From positions 1 through 64,000 of the forward strand of contig JAFTPP010000025.1 in the NCBI GenBank assembly GCA_017463255.1: a DNA stretch of 64,000 nt, written 5' to 3'. A program made the position numbers and the translations under genes. This stretch comes from Lachnospiraceae bacterium (lineage in GTDB: Bacteria; Bacillota; Clostridia; Lachnospirales; Lachnospiraceae). This document shows positions 34,754-43,852 of the stretch, piece by piece. Within the stretch, counting starts at the first letter, position 1; each line of letters opens with the position of its first letter. Under the pieces are notes generated by a model. That model saw only the letters and a list, made by a program, of their open reading frames with translations, searched no databases and had not been told where the DNA came from.

Positions 34754-35510
34754 CAGAACTAAGATAAAAATGGCATTTGCGGAGTATGTAAGAAAATATG
34801 ATGAAACAGATGATAAAATCAGATTAAAAATTGAGCATACTTATCGTGTTGCCAATTTATGTGAGGTGATAGCAGAAAGCATTCACTTAACCCAAAACGA
34901 ATGTGATATTGCATGGCTTACAGGAATGCTTCATGATGTGGGTAGATTTGAGCAGCTTAGACGGTATGGTACTTTTGTGGATAGCATATCCATTGACCAT
35001 GCGCAGTTTGGGGCAAAGCTACTGTTTGAAGAAGGATTAATCCGGGAATTTATTGAAGATGCATCAGAGGATACGTTGCTAAGGAATGCCGTTTATTATC
35101 ATAGCGTTTTTGAATTGCCTAAGGATTTGGATGAGAGAACAAAGGTTTTTTGCGATATTTTACGTGATGCGGATAAAATTGATATTATGAAAGTAAATAT
35201 TGACTATCCGTTAGAAGAGATTTATAACGTTACCACGCAAGAGCTTAAAAGTTCTCAGGTATCACCTGAGGTTATGCAAAGCTTTGAAGAAGAAAAAACA
35301 ACACTTAGGGCGTTAAAGAAGACCGCTGTTGATTATGTGGCGGGTCACTTGTCGTTAGTATATGGACTTGTGTATCCGAAAAGCCGTCAAATTATCATGG
35401 ATAATGGTTATTTGGAACGATTACTTCATTTCCAATCAGATAATCCGGTGACAAAAGAGCAGTTTGAACAGATTAAAGAACGGGTTTATGAGTATATGAA
35501 CAAGGAATAA
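34743..35510 (+). CDS. HD-domain phosphohydrolase
   Basis: A 255-residue cytoplasmic protein with an HD metal site: H in IEHTYRVANLCEVIAE, the His-Asp pair in WLTGMLHDVGRFEQL, and later VYYHSVF and the DADKID Asp. These match metal-dependent phosphohydrolases of the HD superfamily. The substrate is unknown; nucleotides are possible. It begins 11 nt before the end of the acyltransferase gene, so its translation is coupled to a lipid enzyme. This suggests, but does not show, a membrane-lipid related role. Confidence 0.88.
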   Translation: MKIDRTKIKMAFAEYVRKYDETDDKIRLKIEHTYRVANLCEVIAESIHLTQNECDIAWLTGMLHDVGRFEQLRRYGTFVDSISIDHAQFGAKLLFEEGLIREFIEDASEDTLLRNAVYYHSVFELPKDLDERTKVFCDILRDADKIDIMKVNIDYPLEEIYNVTTQELKSSQVSPEVMQSFEEEKTTLRALKKTAVDYVAGHLSLVYGLVYPKSRQIIMDNGYLERLLHFQSDNPVTKEQFEQIKERVYEYMNKE

Positions 35511-35564
35511 AAAATGCATAAATACTTATACTATTTTCTATCACTGATGAAATGGAGATAGTAT

Positions 35565-35843
35565 ATGGACAGCTTTATGGGAAACAGCACATATCCATAT
35601 GGATATGGACAAGGTTTTGCAGCGTTAAATATTCAGGAAGAATTACTTAGAAGCAAAAGAAGTGAGGAAGCGGATGGTGACATAGATCATACCAAGGCGC
35701 AGATTACGGAGGCGGAATTGGAACGGGCTATGAATGAGTATCGTGACGGAATACACGGACCTGAAATTGATGCGGTAGTTGCAGAACATGCACCTGAGAT
35801 TTATTCGGAAGATATCCGTGGTAATTCGGTGCAGAATATGTGA
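35565..35843 (+). CDS. Hypothetical protein, 92 residues
   Basis: A short hydrophilic protein with a Tyr/Gly-rich head (STYPYGYGQGF) followed by an acidic helical region (ITEAELERAMNEYRDGIHGPEIDAVVAEHAPEIY). The start is preceded by ATGGAGATAGTAT. It follows the HD gene by 54 nt and ends at a bidirectional terminator. I recognise no family. It has the composition of a soluble regulatory or binding protein rather than an enzyme. Confidence 0.65.
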   Translation: MDSFMGNSTYPYGYGQGFAALNIQEELLRSKRSEEADGDIDHTKAQITEAELERAMNEYRDGIHGPEIDAVVAEHAPEIYSEDIRGNSVQNM

Positions 35844-35853
35844 TATTAACGAA

Positions 35854-35886
35854 AAAATGACCGCTGTCATAGCGGTCATTTTTGTA
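35854..35886. terminator. Bidirectional terminator between convergent genes
   Basis: AAAATGACCGCT (35854-35865) pairs perfectly with AGCGGTCATTTT (35871-35882) around a 5-nt loop. A-run and T-run flanks allow it to stop transcription from both strands. Confidence 0.92.
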
Positions 35887-35888
35887 TA

Positions 35889-37139
35889 TTACACTTGCGT
35901 ATTGATTCCGTTAAGATTTACATACTCATTTTCTTCCATTGGGATAACCAGATATTTCTGGTCACCAATCATCTGGGATTTGATTCTGCTTGCCTTTTCC
36001 GGTTTTACCCTTACAATAACATCATAGGTTTTGGGACGATAGTCTCCGTCTTCTGTTTCCTCATCAGCGAAGCTTTTTTCAATGAGTGCCTGCTGCAAGT
36101 CATTTACCTGCTTTACAAGTTCACGCTCACGTTTTACCTTTTGGTTGTTTTCGATGGCTTTTTCATCTATGAGATTTTTAACCATTGGCGGTTCGTCATG
36201 GAATTCTTCTTCGTATGAGTGAGTAATTTCTCTGGCAATGTTTTCCGGAATACCACTATCTACCAAAACGTCTGTAATCTCGGAAGATGAAAGCACATAT
36301 TCCTCATCATCTGTCATGGCCATTTCTTCCTGTTCGCGCAGCTTATTATCCAGATTTTCCTGAACTTCTAACAATAATTCGTCTGTCTTTTCTTCATCAG
36401 GGCCTAAAGCGTGTTTGATAATAGCATGGAAAGTCTGTTTTTGTTCGGTGGCGGTTAATTTTGCACCGCAACCTAAGGCGCCTTCTGCAAATTCTGCATG
36501 GGAATCCTTGGCATCACGGATATAATATGTAACAGCATGGGTATCTGCGCTTCTGTCGCTAAAGGCAGGGAACAAGAAACCTGCATCCGGAGCGGAAACC
36601 ACCCAATCTCTGATTCTGGCACCGATTCTGTTTTCATCCTCTCTATAACCAAGCCCCGGCTTTGACAGAACAACAGGGCAGATGGCACAGAGGAGATATT
36701 CGTATACTTCTTCAGATTCATCAATCTTTAAATTATCATTGGTTTTTGTAATCACATCGTATACGTCATGGAATACAAGAATTAAGTAGTTACCCACATA
36801 ATCATAGTGGTTGATAATCATCTCATAGAAGCGGTCTAATAAATCGTCATTTTTTAACTTGCTTTCCCTAAGTCCCATGAGAAATTGCTGTCTACCGCCA
36901 AATTCCTCTTCCTTTGGAAACTCTAATTTGAGAAGGTTATTGCCAATAGTCCCTGATAAAGTCTTTTTGGCAATTTCCAAATATTTATAGAATTCTTCCT
37001 CTTCCACATTTAAGAAGGTTTCACCGAATTTTAATACCTGCTCATGATTCCCATTTACGTAGCAACCGCACATTCTGGTAAATGTGCAATCTTCTTTGGT
37101 AAATCTTCTTTTTAATTCCAGAATATCTTTTTTGGTCAT
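35889..37139 (-). CDS. DUF4317 protein
   Basis: A 416-residue conserved protein of unknown function with the family start MTKKDILELKRRFTKEDCTFTRMCGCYV, where the closely spaced cysteines may bind metal. The C-terminal part contains a coiled-coil-like Glu/Lys stretch (EKAIENNQKVKRERELVKQVNDLQQAL). I choose the ATG at 37139 because AAGGAAGTGTATATC precedes it and the family begins there; the longer frame to 37367 overlaps the divergent gene and lacks a site. The protein is widespread in Lachnospiraceae and Ruminococcaceae. It is transcribed alone on the minus strand. Cytoplasmic; role unknown. Confidence 0.9.
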   Translation of the reverse strand: MTKKDILELKRRFTKEDCTFTRMCGCYVNGNHEQVLKFGETFLNVEEEEFYKYLEIAKKTLSGTIGNNLLKLEFPKEEEFGGRQQFLMGLRESKLKNDDLLDRFYEMIINHYDYVGNYLILVFHDVYDVITKTNDNLKIDESEEVYEYLLCAICPVVLSKPGLGYREDENRIGARIRDWVVSAPDAGFLFPAFSDRSADTHAVTYYIRDAKDSHAEFAEGALGCGAKLTATEQKQTFHAIIKHALGPDEEKTDELLLEVQENLDNKLREQEEMAMTDDEEYVLSSSEITDVLVDSGIPENIAREITHSYEEEFHDEPPMVKNLIDEKAIENNQKVKRERELVKQVNDLQQALIEKSFADEETEDGDYRPKTYDVIVRVKPEKASRIKSQMIGDQKYLVIPMEENEYVNLNGINTQV

Positions 37140-37278
37140 GATATACACTTCCTTATTATTTTTTTCATTCATCACGCAAGGTATATTATAGCAAAAAAAT
37201 ACATGAACTGAAAGTAAAATCCATTGCAAAATATTAGTGAGAATTGTATGATTAAAAAAAGGTTTACGGAGGTTATGT

Positions 37279-38421
37279 ATGGAGTATAGAAAACTGGATA
37301 AATTAGGAATTGAGACATCTCTTTTAGGGTTTGGCTGTATGCGTTTCCCGACGGATGCTAACGGCAAGATTGATGAAAAGCGTGCGGAAGAGATGTTGGA
37401 TTTGGCATATAAAAACGGAATTAATTATTACGATACGGCGTATCCTTATCATGATGGCGCAAGCGAGCCCTTTGTAGGGAAGGTAATGAAAAAATACGAC
37501 CGTTCTTCTTTTTATTTTGCAACAAAGCTTCCTGTTTGGGATGTAAATTCTGTAGAAGATGCTAAGAGAATTTTTGCTCATCAGTTGGAAAGATTACAGA
37601 CTGACTATGTGGACTTTTATCTTTTACATGCATTGGGAAAAGACAGATGGGAAAAGATGGTAGAGCTTGGTGTGGTGGACTATTGCGCTAAGTTAAAAGA
37701 AGAAGGAAAAATCCGTTATTTGGGTTTTTCTTTCCATGATGATTATGAAGTATTTGAACAGATTGCAACCTATCGTGACTGGGATTTTTGCCAGATTCAG
37801 TATAACTATATGGATACGGATGAACAGGCAGGCGATAAGGGATATGAGTTAACAGAACGCTTGGGAATTCCGCTTATTATCATGGAGCCTATTAAGGGAG
37901 GCTCTTTAGCGAAGTTACCGGAAGATATTATGCCGATTCTTAATGAGTACCGTCCGGGAGCTTCTGCCGCAGCGTGGGCACTTACATGGGTAGGCAGTCA
38001 TCCGAATGTAAAAGTAATATTAAGCGGTATGTCTAATATGGAGCAAACGGAAGAAAATATTAAGACCTTCCATGATTTTAGAGCATTATCAGAGACAGAG
38101 TGGAAGGCAGTGGATGAAGTGGCAGCAGCATTAAGACGACGCGTAATGAATGGTTGTACCGGATGCCGCTATTGTATGCCTTGTCCTGCAGGCGTTGATA
38201 TACCTTGGAATTTTAGAGTATGGAATCAGTATCATATTTATATGAATGAAGGAGCGCTACGCTGGGCATGGTTTAAGGAAATGGCAGAAAGCGTGAAACC
38301 TGCAAACTGTATCCGTTGCGGTAAATGTGAAAAGAGCTGTCCGCAGAAAATCAGTATCAGGGACGACCTTAAAAAGATGGATGAAGAAATGAAAGAACTG
38401 TTTGCCGGACAGGAAAAATAG
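37279..38421 (+). CDS. Aldo/keto reductase with C-terminal ferredoxin-like domain
   Basis: The first ~280 residues form an aldo/keto reductase barrel: GFGCMRFP, NYYDTAYPYHDG with the catalytic Tyr, FYFATKLP with Lys, and VDFYLLHAL with His. The ~100-residue tail carries two cysteine clusters, CTGCRYCMPCP and CIRCGKCEKSCP, which should bind [4Fe-4S] clusters. Such fusions are typical of anaerobes and probably use ferredoxin rather than only NAD(P)H. The substrate is unknown. The site ACGGAGGTTATGT precedes the ATG. The HD gene at 38458 follows on the same strand after 36 nt. Confidence 0.92.
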   Translation: MEYRKLDKLGIETSLLGFGCMRFPTDANGKIDEKRAEEMLDLAYKNGINYYDTAYPYHDGASEPFVGKVMKKYDRSSFYFATKLPVWDVNSVEDAKRIFAHQLERLQTDYVDFYLLHALGKDRWEKMVELGVVDYCAKLKEEGKIRYLGFSFHDDYEVFEQIATYRDWDFCQIQYNYMDTDEQAGDKGYELTERLGIPLIIMEPIKGGSLAKLPEDIMPILNEYRPGASAAAWALTWVGSHPNVKVILSGMSNMEQTEENIKTFHDFRALSETEWKAVDEVAAALRRRVMNGCTGCRYCMPCPAGVDIPWNFRVWNQYHIYMNEGALRWAWFKEMAESVKPANCIRCGKCEKSCPQKISIRDDLKKMDEEMKELFAGQEK

Positions 38422-38457
38422 GATTAAGAAGAATTCTATTTTAGAACGGAGGAAATA

Positions 38458-39114
38458 TTGGTAATCACTTACGAACAAATTAAGAAAAATGACAAAGTAA
38501 ACACATATATTAAAAAAGCGGATGAGTCATTGATAGCATTGGGATACACGGAACATTCCTTTGCTCATGTAACCAAGGTGGCTGATACTGCAAGAAGAAT
38601 ACTGCTTACGTTAGGATATAGTGAGAGGGAAGCGGAGCTTGCTGCAATAGCGGGATATCTTCACGATATCGGCAATGTGATTAACAGAATTGACCACGCC
38701 CAAAGCGGTGCAGTAATGGCTTTTCGTATTTTAGATAACATGGAAGCAGACCCGGAGGATATCGCAACCATTATTACTGCCATCGGAAACCATGATGAAC
38801 ATACGGCATTTCCGGTGAATGCGGTAGCGGCAGCGTTAATCTTAGCGGATAAAACGGATGTGCGATATACCCGTGTACGTAATCAGGACTTATCTACTTA
38901 CGACATTCATGACCGGGTGAATTATTCTGTAAAAGAAACAGAAGTGTTGGTTGATAAAAATGAAATTTGCTTAAAGATGACCATTGAGACTAAGCTGTGT
39001 TCGGTAATGGATTATTTTGAAATTTTCCTTGGCCGTATGACCCTTTGCCGTAGGGCAGCAGAAAAGCTTGGAGTGACATTTTCACTTATGATAAATGGGC
39101 AAAAGATGTTGTAA
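38458..39114 (+). CDS. HD-domain phosphohydrolase, TTG start
   Basis: A 218-residue HD-superfamily hydrolase: FAHVTKVADTARRIL supplies the first His, AAIAGYLHDIGNVINR the His-Asp pair, and ILADKTDVRYTR the last Asp. It resembles ppGpp- or nucleotide-related HD hydrolases only in general fold. The start is a TTG at 38458, supported by the strong GGAGG site (38448-38452) 5 nt upstream and by conservation of the frame from there; no suitable ATG is near. The 3' end runs into the hairpin at 39134-39168. Confidence 0.85.
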   Translation: MVITYEQIKKNDKVNTYIKKADESLIALGYTEHSFAHVTKVADTARRILLTLGYSEREAELAAIAGYLHDIGNVINRIDHAQSGAVMAFRILDNMEADPEDIATIITAIGNHDEHTAFPVNAVAAALILADKTDVRYTRVRNQDLSTYDIHDRVNYSVKETEVLVDKNEICLKMTIETKLCSVMDYFEIFLGRMTLCRRAAEKLGVTFSLMINGQKML

Positions 39115-39133
39115 GGACAGAATTAAAAAAGAA

Positions 39134-39177
39134 GACTATGATGCTTCTTTAAAGAAAGTATCATAGTCAAATTTTTT
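39134..39177. terminator. Bidirectional terminator overlapping the end of the SGNH-like gene
   Basis: GACTATGAT (39134-39142) pairs perfectly with ATCATAGTC (39160-39168), and the inner TTCTTTAAAGAA is self-complementary. An A-run precedes and a T-run (39172-39177) follows, so both the HD gene (plus) and the SGNH-like gene (minus) can end here. The hairpin includes the last codons and the stop of the minus-strand gene at 39136. Confidence 0.88.
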
Positions 39178-40209
39178 ATAAAAATCGAGTTGGTTTTTAA
39201 GGGTATTAAGATAATTATCTTTAGTTACCAGATAATCGTCGTTAGAAATCCATTTCAAAATTTGTGAGTTAATCTCTGCGGTATAATGTATCGTGTCACT
39301 ATAATTATTTAAGTTGCAAATCATGTCATAACATTCAAAGAAATTATATAATTTTATATTTGGACATTCTAACAGTAACTCGGTGGCGACCCGAGTAGCT
39401 TCGAATTGCATTTCCATTTCTCCTAGTAATTGAAGTTTATCCCAATAGCAGATACTATATGGTGGATAGAAAATGTAAAAATCAACGTCAGGATATCTGT
39501 TTACTAGATTGATAATATTATAAGTGATTGTTTTAGCTACAGTTTCACGGTTCGTTTCATCAAAGAGCTTGTTCTGAGGGCTACGGCTTATTTGCTTGCG
39601 TTTGTATTCATCCATAATTGAATCATATCCCGTTTCAAGCTTAAATGAAGAATATTCATCCATTGAGGTAGATGGAGTGCCGGTAAGAGTCATCGTGAGT
39701 ACTGGTAGTATTCCGTGGTATAAGACATCTTTATTAAGAAGATAGGATATATCGTTCCAATAACTGTTGTCGTAGAGATAATACGGATGGGAATCATATC
39801 GCATGTAGTTATATTCTTTTAAAAGATCATTGTAGTCAAGTGCCCATAATACCATTTTAATGTCGTTATCTTGAGATAATGCATAATCCAGATTATCAGA
39901 TAATTCTTTATAGCTAGCACCGGACAATGGAAGCTTTATAGAAGTAGTTCCGAAGAAAGCGTCCAGTTCACTGGTTTTAAAGTTCTGTGTCATGGAGCTT
40001 CCTGTGATAATCGCATTATACTTAAAGTGTTTTGCAATTCCTGAGTTAATGTACCGTTCTTCATAGAGACGATATGATAAACATGGAAGTGGTTTATGAA
40101 AGTGAAAATAAGGATCTATTATTATTGTTATTGATATTGGAAAAATTAGAATAATAACTAAAGTTACTAAACATTTGATATACCATTTCTTGGCGGTCTG
40201 CTCATTCAT
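39136..40209 (-). CDS. Membrane-anchored SGNH-hydrolase-like protein, partner of the MBOAT acyltransferase
   Basis: The 357-residue protein has one N-terminal membrane helix (CLVTLVIILIFPISITIII, ~13-31) and a body outside the cell. The stretch ITGSSMTQNF (S71, S72) sits where SGNH enzymes have their catalytic Ser block, and SDTIHYT near the C-terminus is a likely Asp/His block. Such proteins occur next to MBOAT transferases (as AlgJ/AlgX or DltD do) and transfer the acyl group to a surface polymer. The acceptor is unknown. AGGGAG precedes the ATG, and it begins 13 nt after the MBOAT stop. It is visibly AT-rich compared with the genes around it. Confidence 0.78.
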   Translation of the reverse strand: MNEQTAKKWYIKCLVTLVIILIFPISITIIIDPYFHFHKPLPCLSYRLYEERYINSGIAKHFKYNAIITGSSMTQNFKTSELDAFFGTTSIKLPLSGASYKELSDNLDYALSQDNDIKMVLWALDYNDLLKEYNYMRYDSHPYYLYDNSYWNDISYLLNKDVLYHGILPVLTMTLTGTPSTSMDEYSSFKLETGYDSIMDEYKRKQISRSPQNKLFDETNRETVAKTITYNIINLVNRYPDVDFYIFYPPYSICYWDKLQLLGEMEMQFEATRVATELLLECPNIKLYNFFECYDMICNLNNYSDTIHYTAEINSQILKWISNDDYLVTKDNYLNTLKNQLDFYKKFDYDTFFKEAS

Positions 40210-40222
40210 TCTTTATTGCTCC

Positions 40223-41686
40223 CTAAAAATTAAAATAAATAAACTCACTAATTCCGGATAAGGATAAAATACTCCACACTAACAAAAGAACAATAGAAAT
40301 TATGGTTCTATTTGTGAATTTCATTACAGAAACTTTTTCTTGTGTGTTTTTCAATACAAAGCAACAGCATAAAACCGTAACAATAAACAAAGTTAAAGGA
40401 AGCCATGGCAGATTAGTAAATATGCTTCCAAGTCCAATATGATACAGAATATTTGTTTCAACTAACTTTTCAAAATAAGAAATTAGTGAAGTGTGAATCG
40501 GGCCGAGACCTCCGGTAAACAATTGCTTTATCAACAAGAATGCTTCTGATATGGAAGATGCACGGAAAATACTCCAAGAAAGAGTTACTAAGGCAAAAGT
40601 GATAAGCTGCTTAAAAATTTTAGGAGTTGATAATCGGTGCTTTATACGGAACTTACTGATTATTGTCATCAATCCGTGAATTATGCCCCATAAGATAAAA
40701 GTCCAGTTCGCACCATGCCAGATTCCGCTGATAAAGAAAACAATGAATATATTGATATTTGTTCTAATTTGCCCCCTTCTATTTCCACCTAAAGGAATAT
40801 AAATATATCTAGTAAAAAAGCGGGTTAGTGTCATATGCCACCGTTCCCAGAATTCAGAGACTGACTGGGACTTATAAGGGGAATTAAAGTTTTGCGGTAA
40901 CTCTATATTCATCATATATCCAATTCCATATGCCATATCGCAGTAGCCGCTAAAATCGAAATAAATCTGCAATGAATAGCATATCATTACAATAAGAGCA
41001 CTAACGGAATTTAAACTGTTAATATCACTATAACCTAATACAACAATCTGTGATAATGTATCTGCCAATAATACCTTTTTGGCAAGACCCAGAGCAAAAG
41101 CATATAAGCCTTTTGATAAATTTGTAAAGCAAATCTTTCTTTTGCTGATATTCCGAAATTGAGGAATAAGTTCTTCGTGGTACACAATGGGGCCTGCTAT
41201 TAATTGTGAAAAGAAGGAAACGTAGGCGGCATATTCTAGTAATGAGTATTTTTCACAATCAGATTTATAACAATCAATAACAAAGGATACTTGTTGAAAT
41301 GTATAAAAACTAATGCCTAATGGTAATGCAATCCGCAAAATAGGGAAATTAGCATCTAAGACACTGTTGATATTATTTATAAAAAAGTCGTAATACTTGA
41401 AGTAGAAAAGAATACCTAAATTAAAGGCTATGGCAAATAAAAAGCTGATACGCTTAAATAATGAGCATGAAAGCTTTAGCATTGCGGAGCCTAGCAGGTA
41501 GTTAATTATGATGCTGATACTTAGTATAAAAAGGTAGTTTATATTGTTGTATCCATAAAACCAAAATGACATACTAACCAAGAAAAGTAGAGCAACTCTA
41601 TATTGTCGGAAACGGTTTAACGTGAAATACCCTAATAAGGTTAGAGGTAAAAAGAGGAAAATAAAAATATATGAATTAAACAACAT
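40223..41686 (-). CDS. MBOAT-family O-acyltransferase
   Basis: A membrane-bound O-acyltransferase of the AlgI/PatA/DltB type. Many membrane helices are visible in 487 residues. The MBOAT signature lies in EFWERWHMTLTRFF, and the catalytic His is H324 in GIWHGANWTFILWG. Such enzymes pass acetyl or other acyl groups from the cytoplasm to a surface polymer. I choose ATG 41686 (AAGGAGAGTGCTACTT before it) rather than the GTG three codons upstream. The gene follows the histidine kinase after 14 nt, so all are one operon. Its base composition is noticeably more AT-rich than mutS2; a sampled line at 40261 has 16 of 60 G/C against 24 of 60 at 44881. Confidence 0.93.
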   Translation of the reverse strand: MLFNSYIFIFLFLPLTLLGYFTLNRFRQYRVALLFLVSMSFWFYGYNNINYLFILSISIIINYLLGSAMLKLSCSLFKRISFLFAIAFNLGILFYFKYYDFFINNINSVLDANFPILRIALPLGISFYTFQQVSFVIDCYKSDCEKYSLLEYAAYVSFFSQLIAGPIVYHEELIPQFRNISKRKICFTNLSKGLYAFALGLAKKVLLADTLSQIVVLGYSDINSLNSVSALIVMICYSLQIYFDFSGYCDMAYGIGYMMNIELPQNFNSPYKSQSVSEFWERWHMTLTRFFTRYIYIPLGGNRRGQIRTNINIFIVFFISGIWHGANWTFILWGIIHGLMTIISKFRIKHRLSTPKIFKQLITFALVTLSWSIFRASSISEAFLLIKQLFTGGLGPIHTSLISYFEKLVETNILYHIGLGSIFTNLPWLPLTLFIVTVLCCCFVLKNTQEKVSVMKFTNRTIISIVLLLVWSILSLSGISEFIYFNF

Positions 41687-41700
41687 AAGTAGCACTCTCC

Positions 41701-43122
41701 TTAGTCATCATCATCCTCAACTCTTGGAAGAGTGAAGATAAACTCAGTACCAACACCTTCGGTGCTGACAACATTAATATTTTCTTCGTGGGCACGGATG
41801 ATTTCCCTTGTAATGGAAAGTCCCAATCCTGTGCCTTTTTTATCTTTACCGCGGGACAAGTCGGTTTTGTAGAAACGGTCCCAGATTTGTTTTAAGCTGT
41901 CTTTTGGAATACCGATTCCGCTGTCTTTTACACTGATAAAGACTTTATTATGTTTTACCGTAGTCTCAATCTTAATGACTGAATTGTGGTGGGAGAACTT
42001 AATGGCATTATCTAAAAGGTTATATAATACCTGCTGGATTTTGATAATATCTCCGTTTACCATAAGCGTATCGCCTGTTAACACAAGCTCAATGGCAATC
42101 ATCTTACTCTTACAGGTTCCCTCAAAGGAAGCGGCTGTATTTTTTATTACCAGATTAATATCAAAGTCTGTACGTTCTAAAATCATTCCCTTAGTATTTA
42201 AGTTATTCAGAGTAAGAAGGGAATTGGTAAGCTTGGTTAAACGTTCCGTTTCATTTAATACAATCCCCAAATATTTTTCATGCATTTCAGGGGGGATGGT
42301 GCCGTCTAGCATGGCATCCAGATAACCTCTGATGGAAGTAAGCGGTGAACGGAAGTCGTGGGAAATGTTGGCTACCAGTTTTTTCTGGTCGTCCTCACGC
42401 CTTGATAGCTCGTCTGCCATATATGCCAAGGTTGCCGCCAGATATCCCATTTCATCCGTACTTTCCACAGAAAGCTGATAATGATAATTACCGGAAGCAT
42501 AATGTTCCGTTGCCGCAGTAATTTTTCTTAATGGCCGGTATACAAGCTCTGTAAAGAAAAATAAAATAATCAGGGATAAAAGGAAGAGGATTAGCAATGT
42601 AACATATGTAATATTTACAATGTGATTGCTGGCAGCTATTAATTCATCCATTGCGTAGTGTATAACCACATATCCTTTTACGCGAAAGTCGGCAGTAATG
42701 GGAGCAAGTACGCTGATGACATCATCTTCAAATGTATCAAAAAAGGTACCTACAGTGTATGTTGAACCTGCAGTGATGGCAGCATCAAAACCTTCCACTA
42801 TTCTTGGGTGGTCTTTATCTACAGGTTGGGAAGAATCTAAAATAATGGTACCGGACGGATTAATAATCCAAATGGTGGCATCAAAATAAGTACTTAGTGC
42901 ATCAAATTGTTTCGTGGCATTTTCTAAAGTGATTTCACTATTATACAATTCTTTTGCATAGGAATTAGAGATCAGTAACGCTTCGCGGTACAGATCATCT
43001 GCCTTTTCTCTTTTGATATGCTCAGTGGTCATTCCTGAGGAAAAGGTAGAAACCACTAAGAAACCAAAGAATCCAAAAATTAAGTATCCAAGTAAGAATT
43101 TAAGATATAGTGTCTTTTTCAT
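41701..43122 (-). CDS. Sensor histidine kinase with HAMP domain
   Basis: A 473-residue two-component sensor. Membrane helices at ~8-28 and ~171-191 bracket an extracellular sensing domain of ~140 residues (LYNSEITLENATKQFDALSTYF, TIWIINPSGTIILDSSQP), which has the look of a dCache/PAS-type fold. A HAMP linker and HisKA with phosphorylatable H255 (LVANISHDFRSPLTSIRGYL) follow, then HATPase_c with NLLDNAIKFS and KGTGLGLSITREI. AAAGGATTTCT precedes the ATG. The response-regulator gene lies 9 nt upstream, and the MBOAT gene 14 nt downstream, giving one unit. The signal is unknown. Confidence 0.94.
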   Translation of the reverse strand: MKKTLYLKFLLGYLIFGFFGFLVVSTFSSGMTTEHIKREKADDLYREALLISNSYAKELYNSEITLENATKQFDALSTYFDATIWIINPSGTIILDSSQPVDKDHPRIVEGFDAAITAGSTYTVGTFFDTFEDDVISVLAPITADFRVKGYVVIHYAMDELIAASNHIVNITYVTLLILFLLSLIILFFFTELVYRPLRKITAATEHYASGNYHYQLSVESTDEMGYLAATLAYMADELSRREDDQKKLVANISHDFRSPLTSIRGYLDAMLDGTIPPEMHEKYLGIVLNETERLTKLTNSLLTLNNLNTKGMILERTDFDINLVIKNTAASFEGTCKSKMIAIELVLTGDTLMVNGDIIKIQQVLYNLLDNAIKFSHHNSVIKIETTVKHNKVFISVKDSGIGIPKDSLKQIWDRFYKTDLSRGKDKKGTGLGLSITREIIRAHEENINVVSTEGVGTEFIFTLPRVEDDDD

Positions 43123-43131
43123 AGAAATCCT

Positions 43132-43833
43132 TTATAGCTTTGTTTCAAATTTGTATCCGATACCCCAGATGGTAGAAAGCTTCCATGCGGAGTGGTCTTT
43201 GATTTTTTCACGGAGACGTTTAATGTGTACGTCTACTGTTCTGGTATCACCAATATATTCATATCCCCAAATCTGATCAAGGAGCTGTTCACGGGTAAAA
43301 ACATGATTGGGAGATGCTGCCAAAAAGTACAAAAGCTCTAATTCCTTTGGCGGCATATCTACGCTGTGTCCCATATAGATTACGCTGTAATTGGTAAGGT
43401 TGATGGTAAGGTCCGGATACTCCACTCTTTTTTCAGAAACACCTGAAGCAGTTGCAGCAGGTGCTTTGTAACGGCGAAGCACCGCTTTTACACGGGCAAC
43501 CAGCTCTTTGGTATCAAATGGTTTTTCAATATAATCATCAGCACCCAGTTCCAAACCTAACACTTTATCAAAGACTTCACCCTTGGCACTCATCATAATA
43601 ATGGGAGTGGTGGATTTGGAACGGATTTCACGGCATACCTGATATCCGTCAATGCCGGGCAGCATTAAGTCTAAAAGAATTAAGTTGGGTTGAAAAGAGT
43701 CAACATTCATAAGGGCGGATTCTCCGTCATTTACAATCATTGTCTCGTAGCATTCCTTAATAAGGTATAAGGATACAAGTTCTGCGATGTTTGGATCATC
43801 ATCAACGATTAGGATTTTTTGTTTATTAACCAT
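43132..43833 (-). CDS. OmpR/PhoB-family response regulator
   Basis: A 233-residue regulator: receiver domain with DDD at 11-13, the phosphorylated D55 in LILLDLMLPGIDGYQ, Thr in IIMMSAKG and Lys in YIEKPFDTKEL. A C-terminal winged helix (MPPKELELLYFLAASPNHVFTREQLLDQIWGYEY, then RTVDVHIKRLREKI) binds DNA. AGGAGAAAGCAA precedes the ATG. It is 19 nt downstream of mutS2 and 9 nt upstream of the kinase gene. It is likely the partner of that kinase and may control the MBOAT and SGNH-like genes in its own operon. Confidence 0.95.
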   Translation of the reverse strand: MVNKQKILIVDDDPNIAELVSLYLIKECYETMIVNDGESALMNVDSFQPNLILLDLMLPGIDGYQVCREIRSKSTTPIIMMSAKGEVFDKVLGLELGADDYIEKPFDTKELVARVKAVLRRYKAPAATASGVSEKRVEYPDLTINLTNYSVIYMGHSVDMPPKELELLYFLAASPNHVFTREQLLDQIWGYEYIGDTRTVDVHIKRLREKIKDHSAWKLSTIWGIGYKFETKL

Positions 43834-43852
43834 TTGCTTTCTCCTACTTTTT

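Noticed and set aside
37140-37367. N-terminal extension of the DUF4317 gene to 37367
   Set aside because: It overlaps the divergent aldo/keto reductase gene, has no ribosome site, and the family begins at the ATG at 37139, which has a good site.
39136-41686. D-alanylation (dlt) operon
   Set aside because: MBOAT and an SGNH-like protein are present but no dltA ligase or dltC carrier is found, so D-alanine transfer cannot be claimed.
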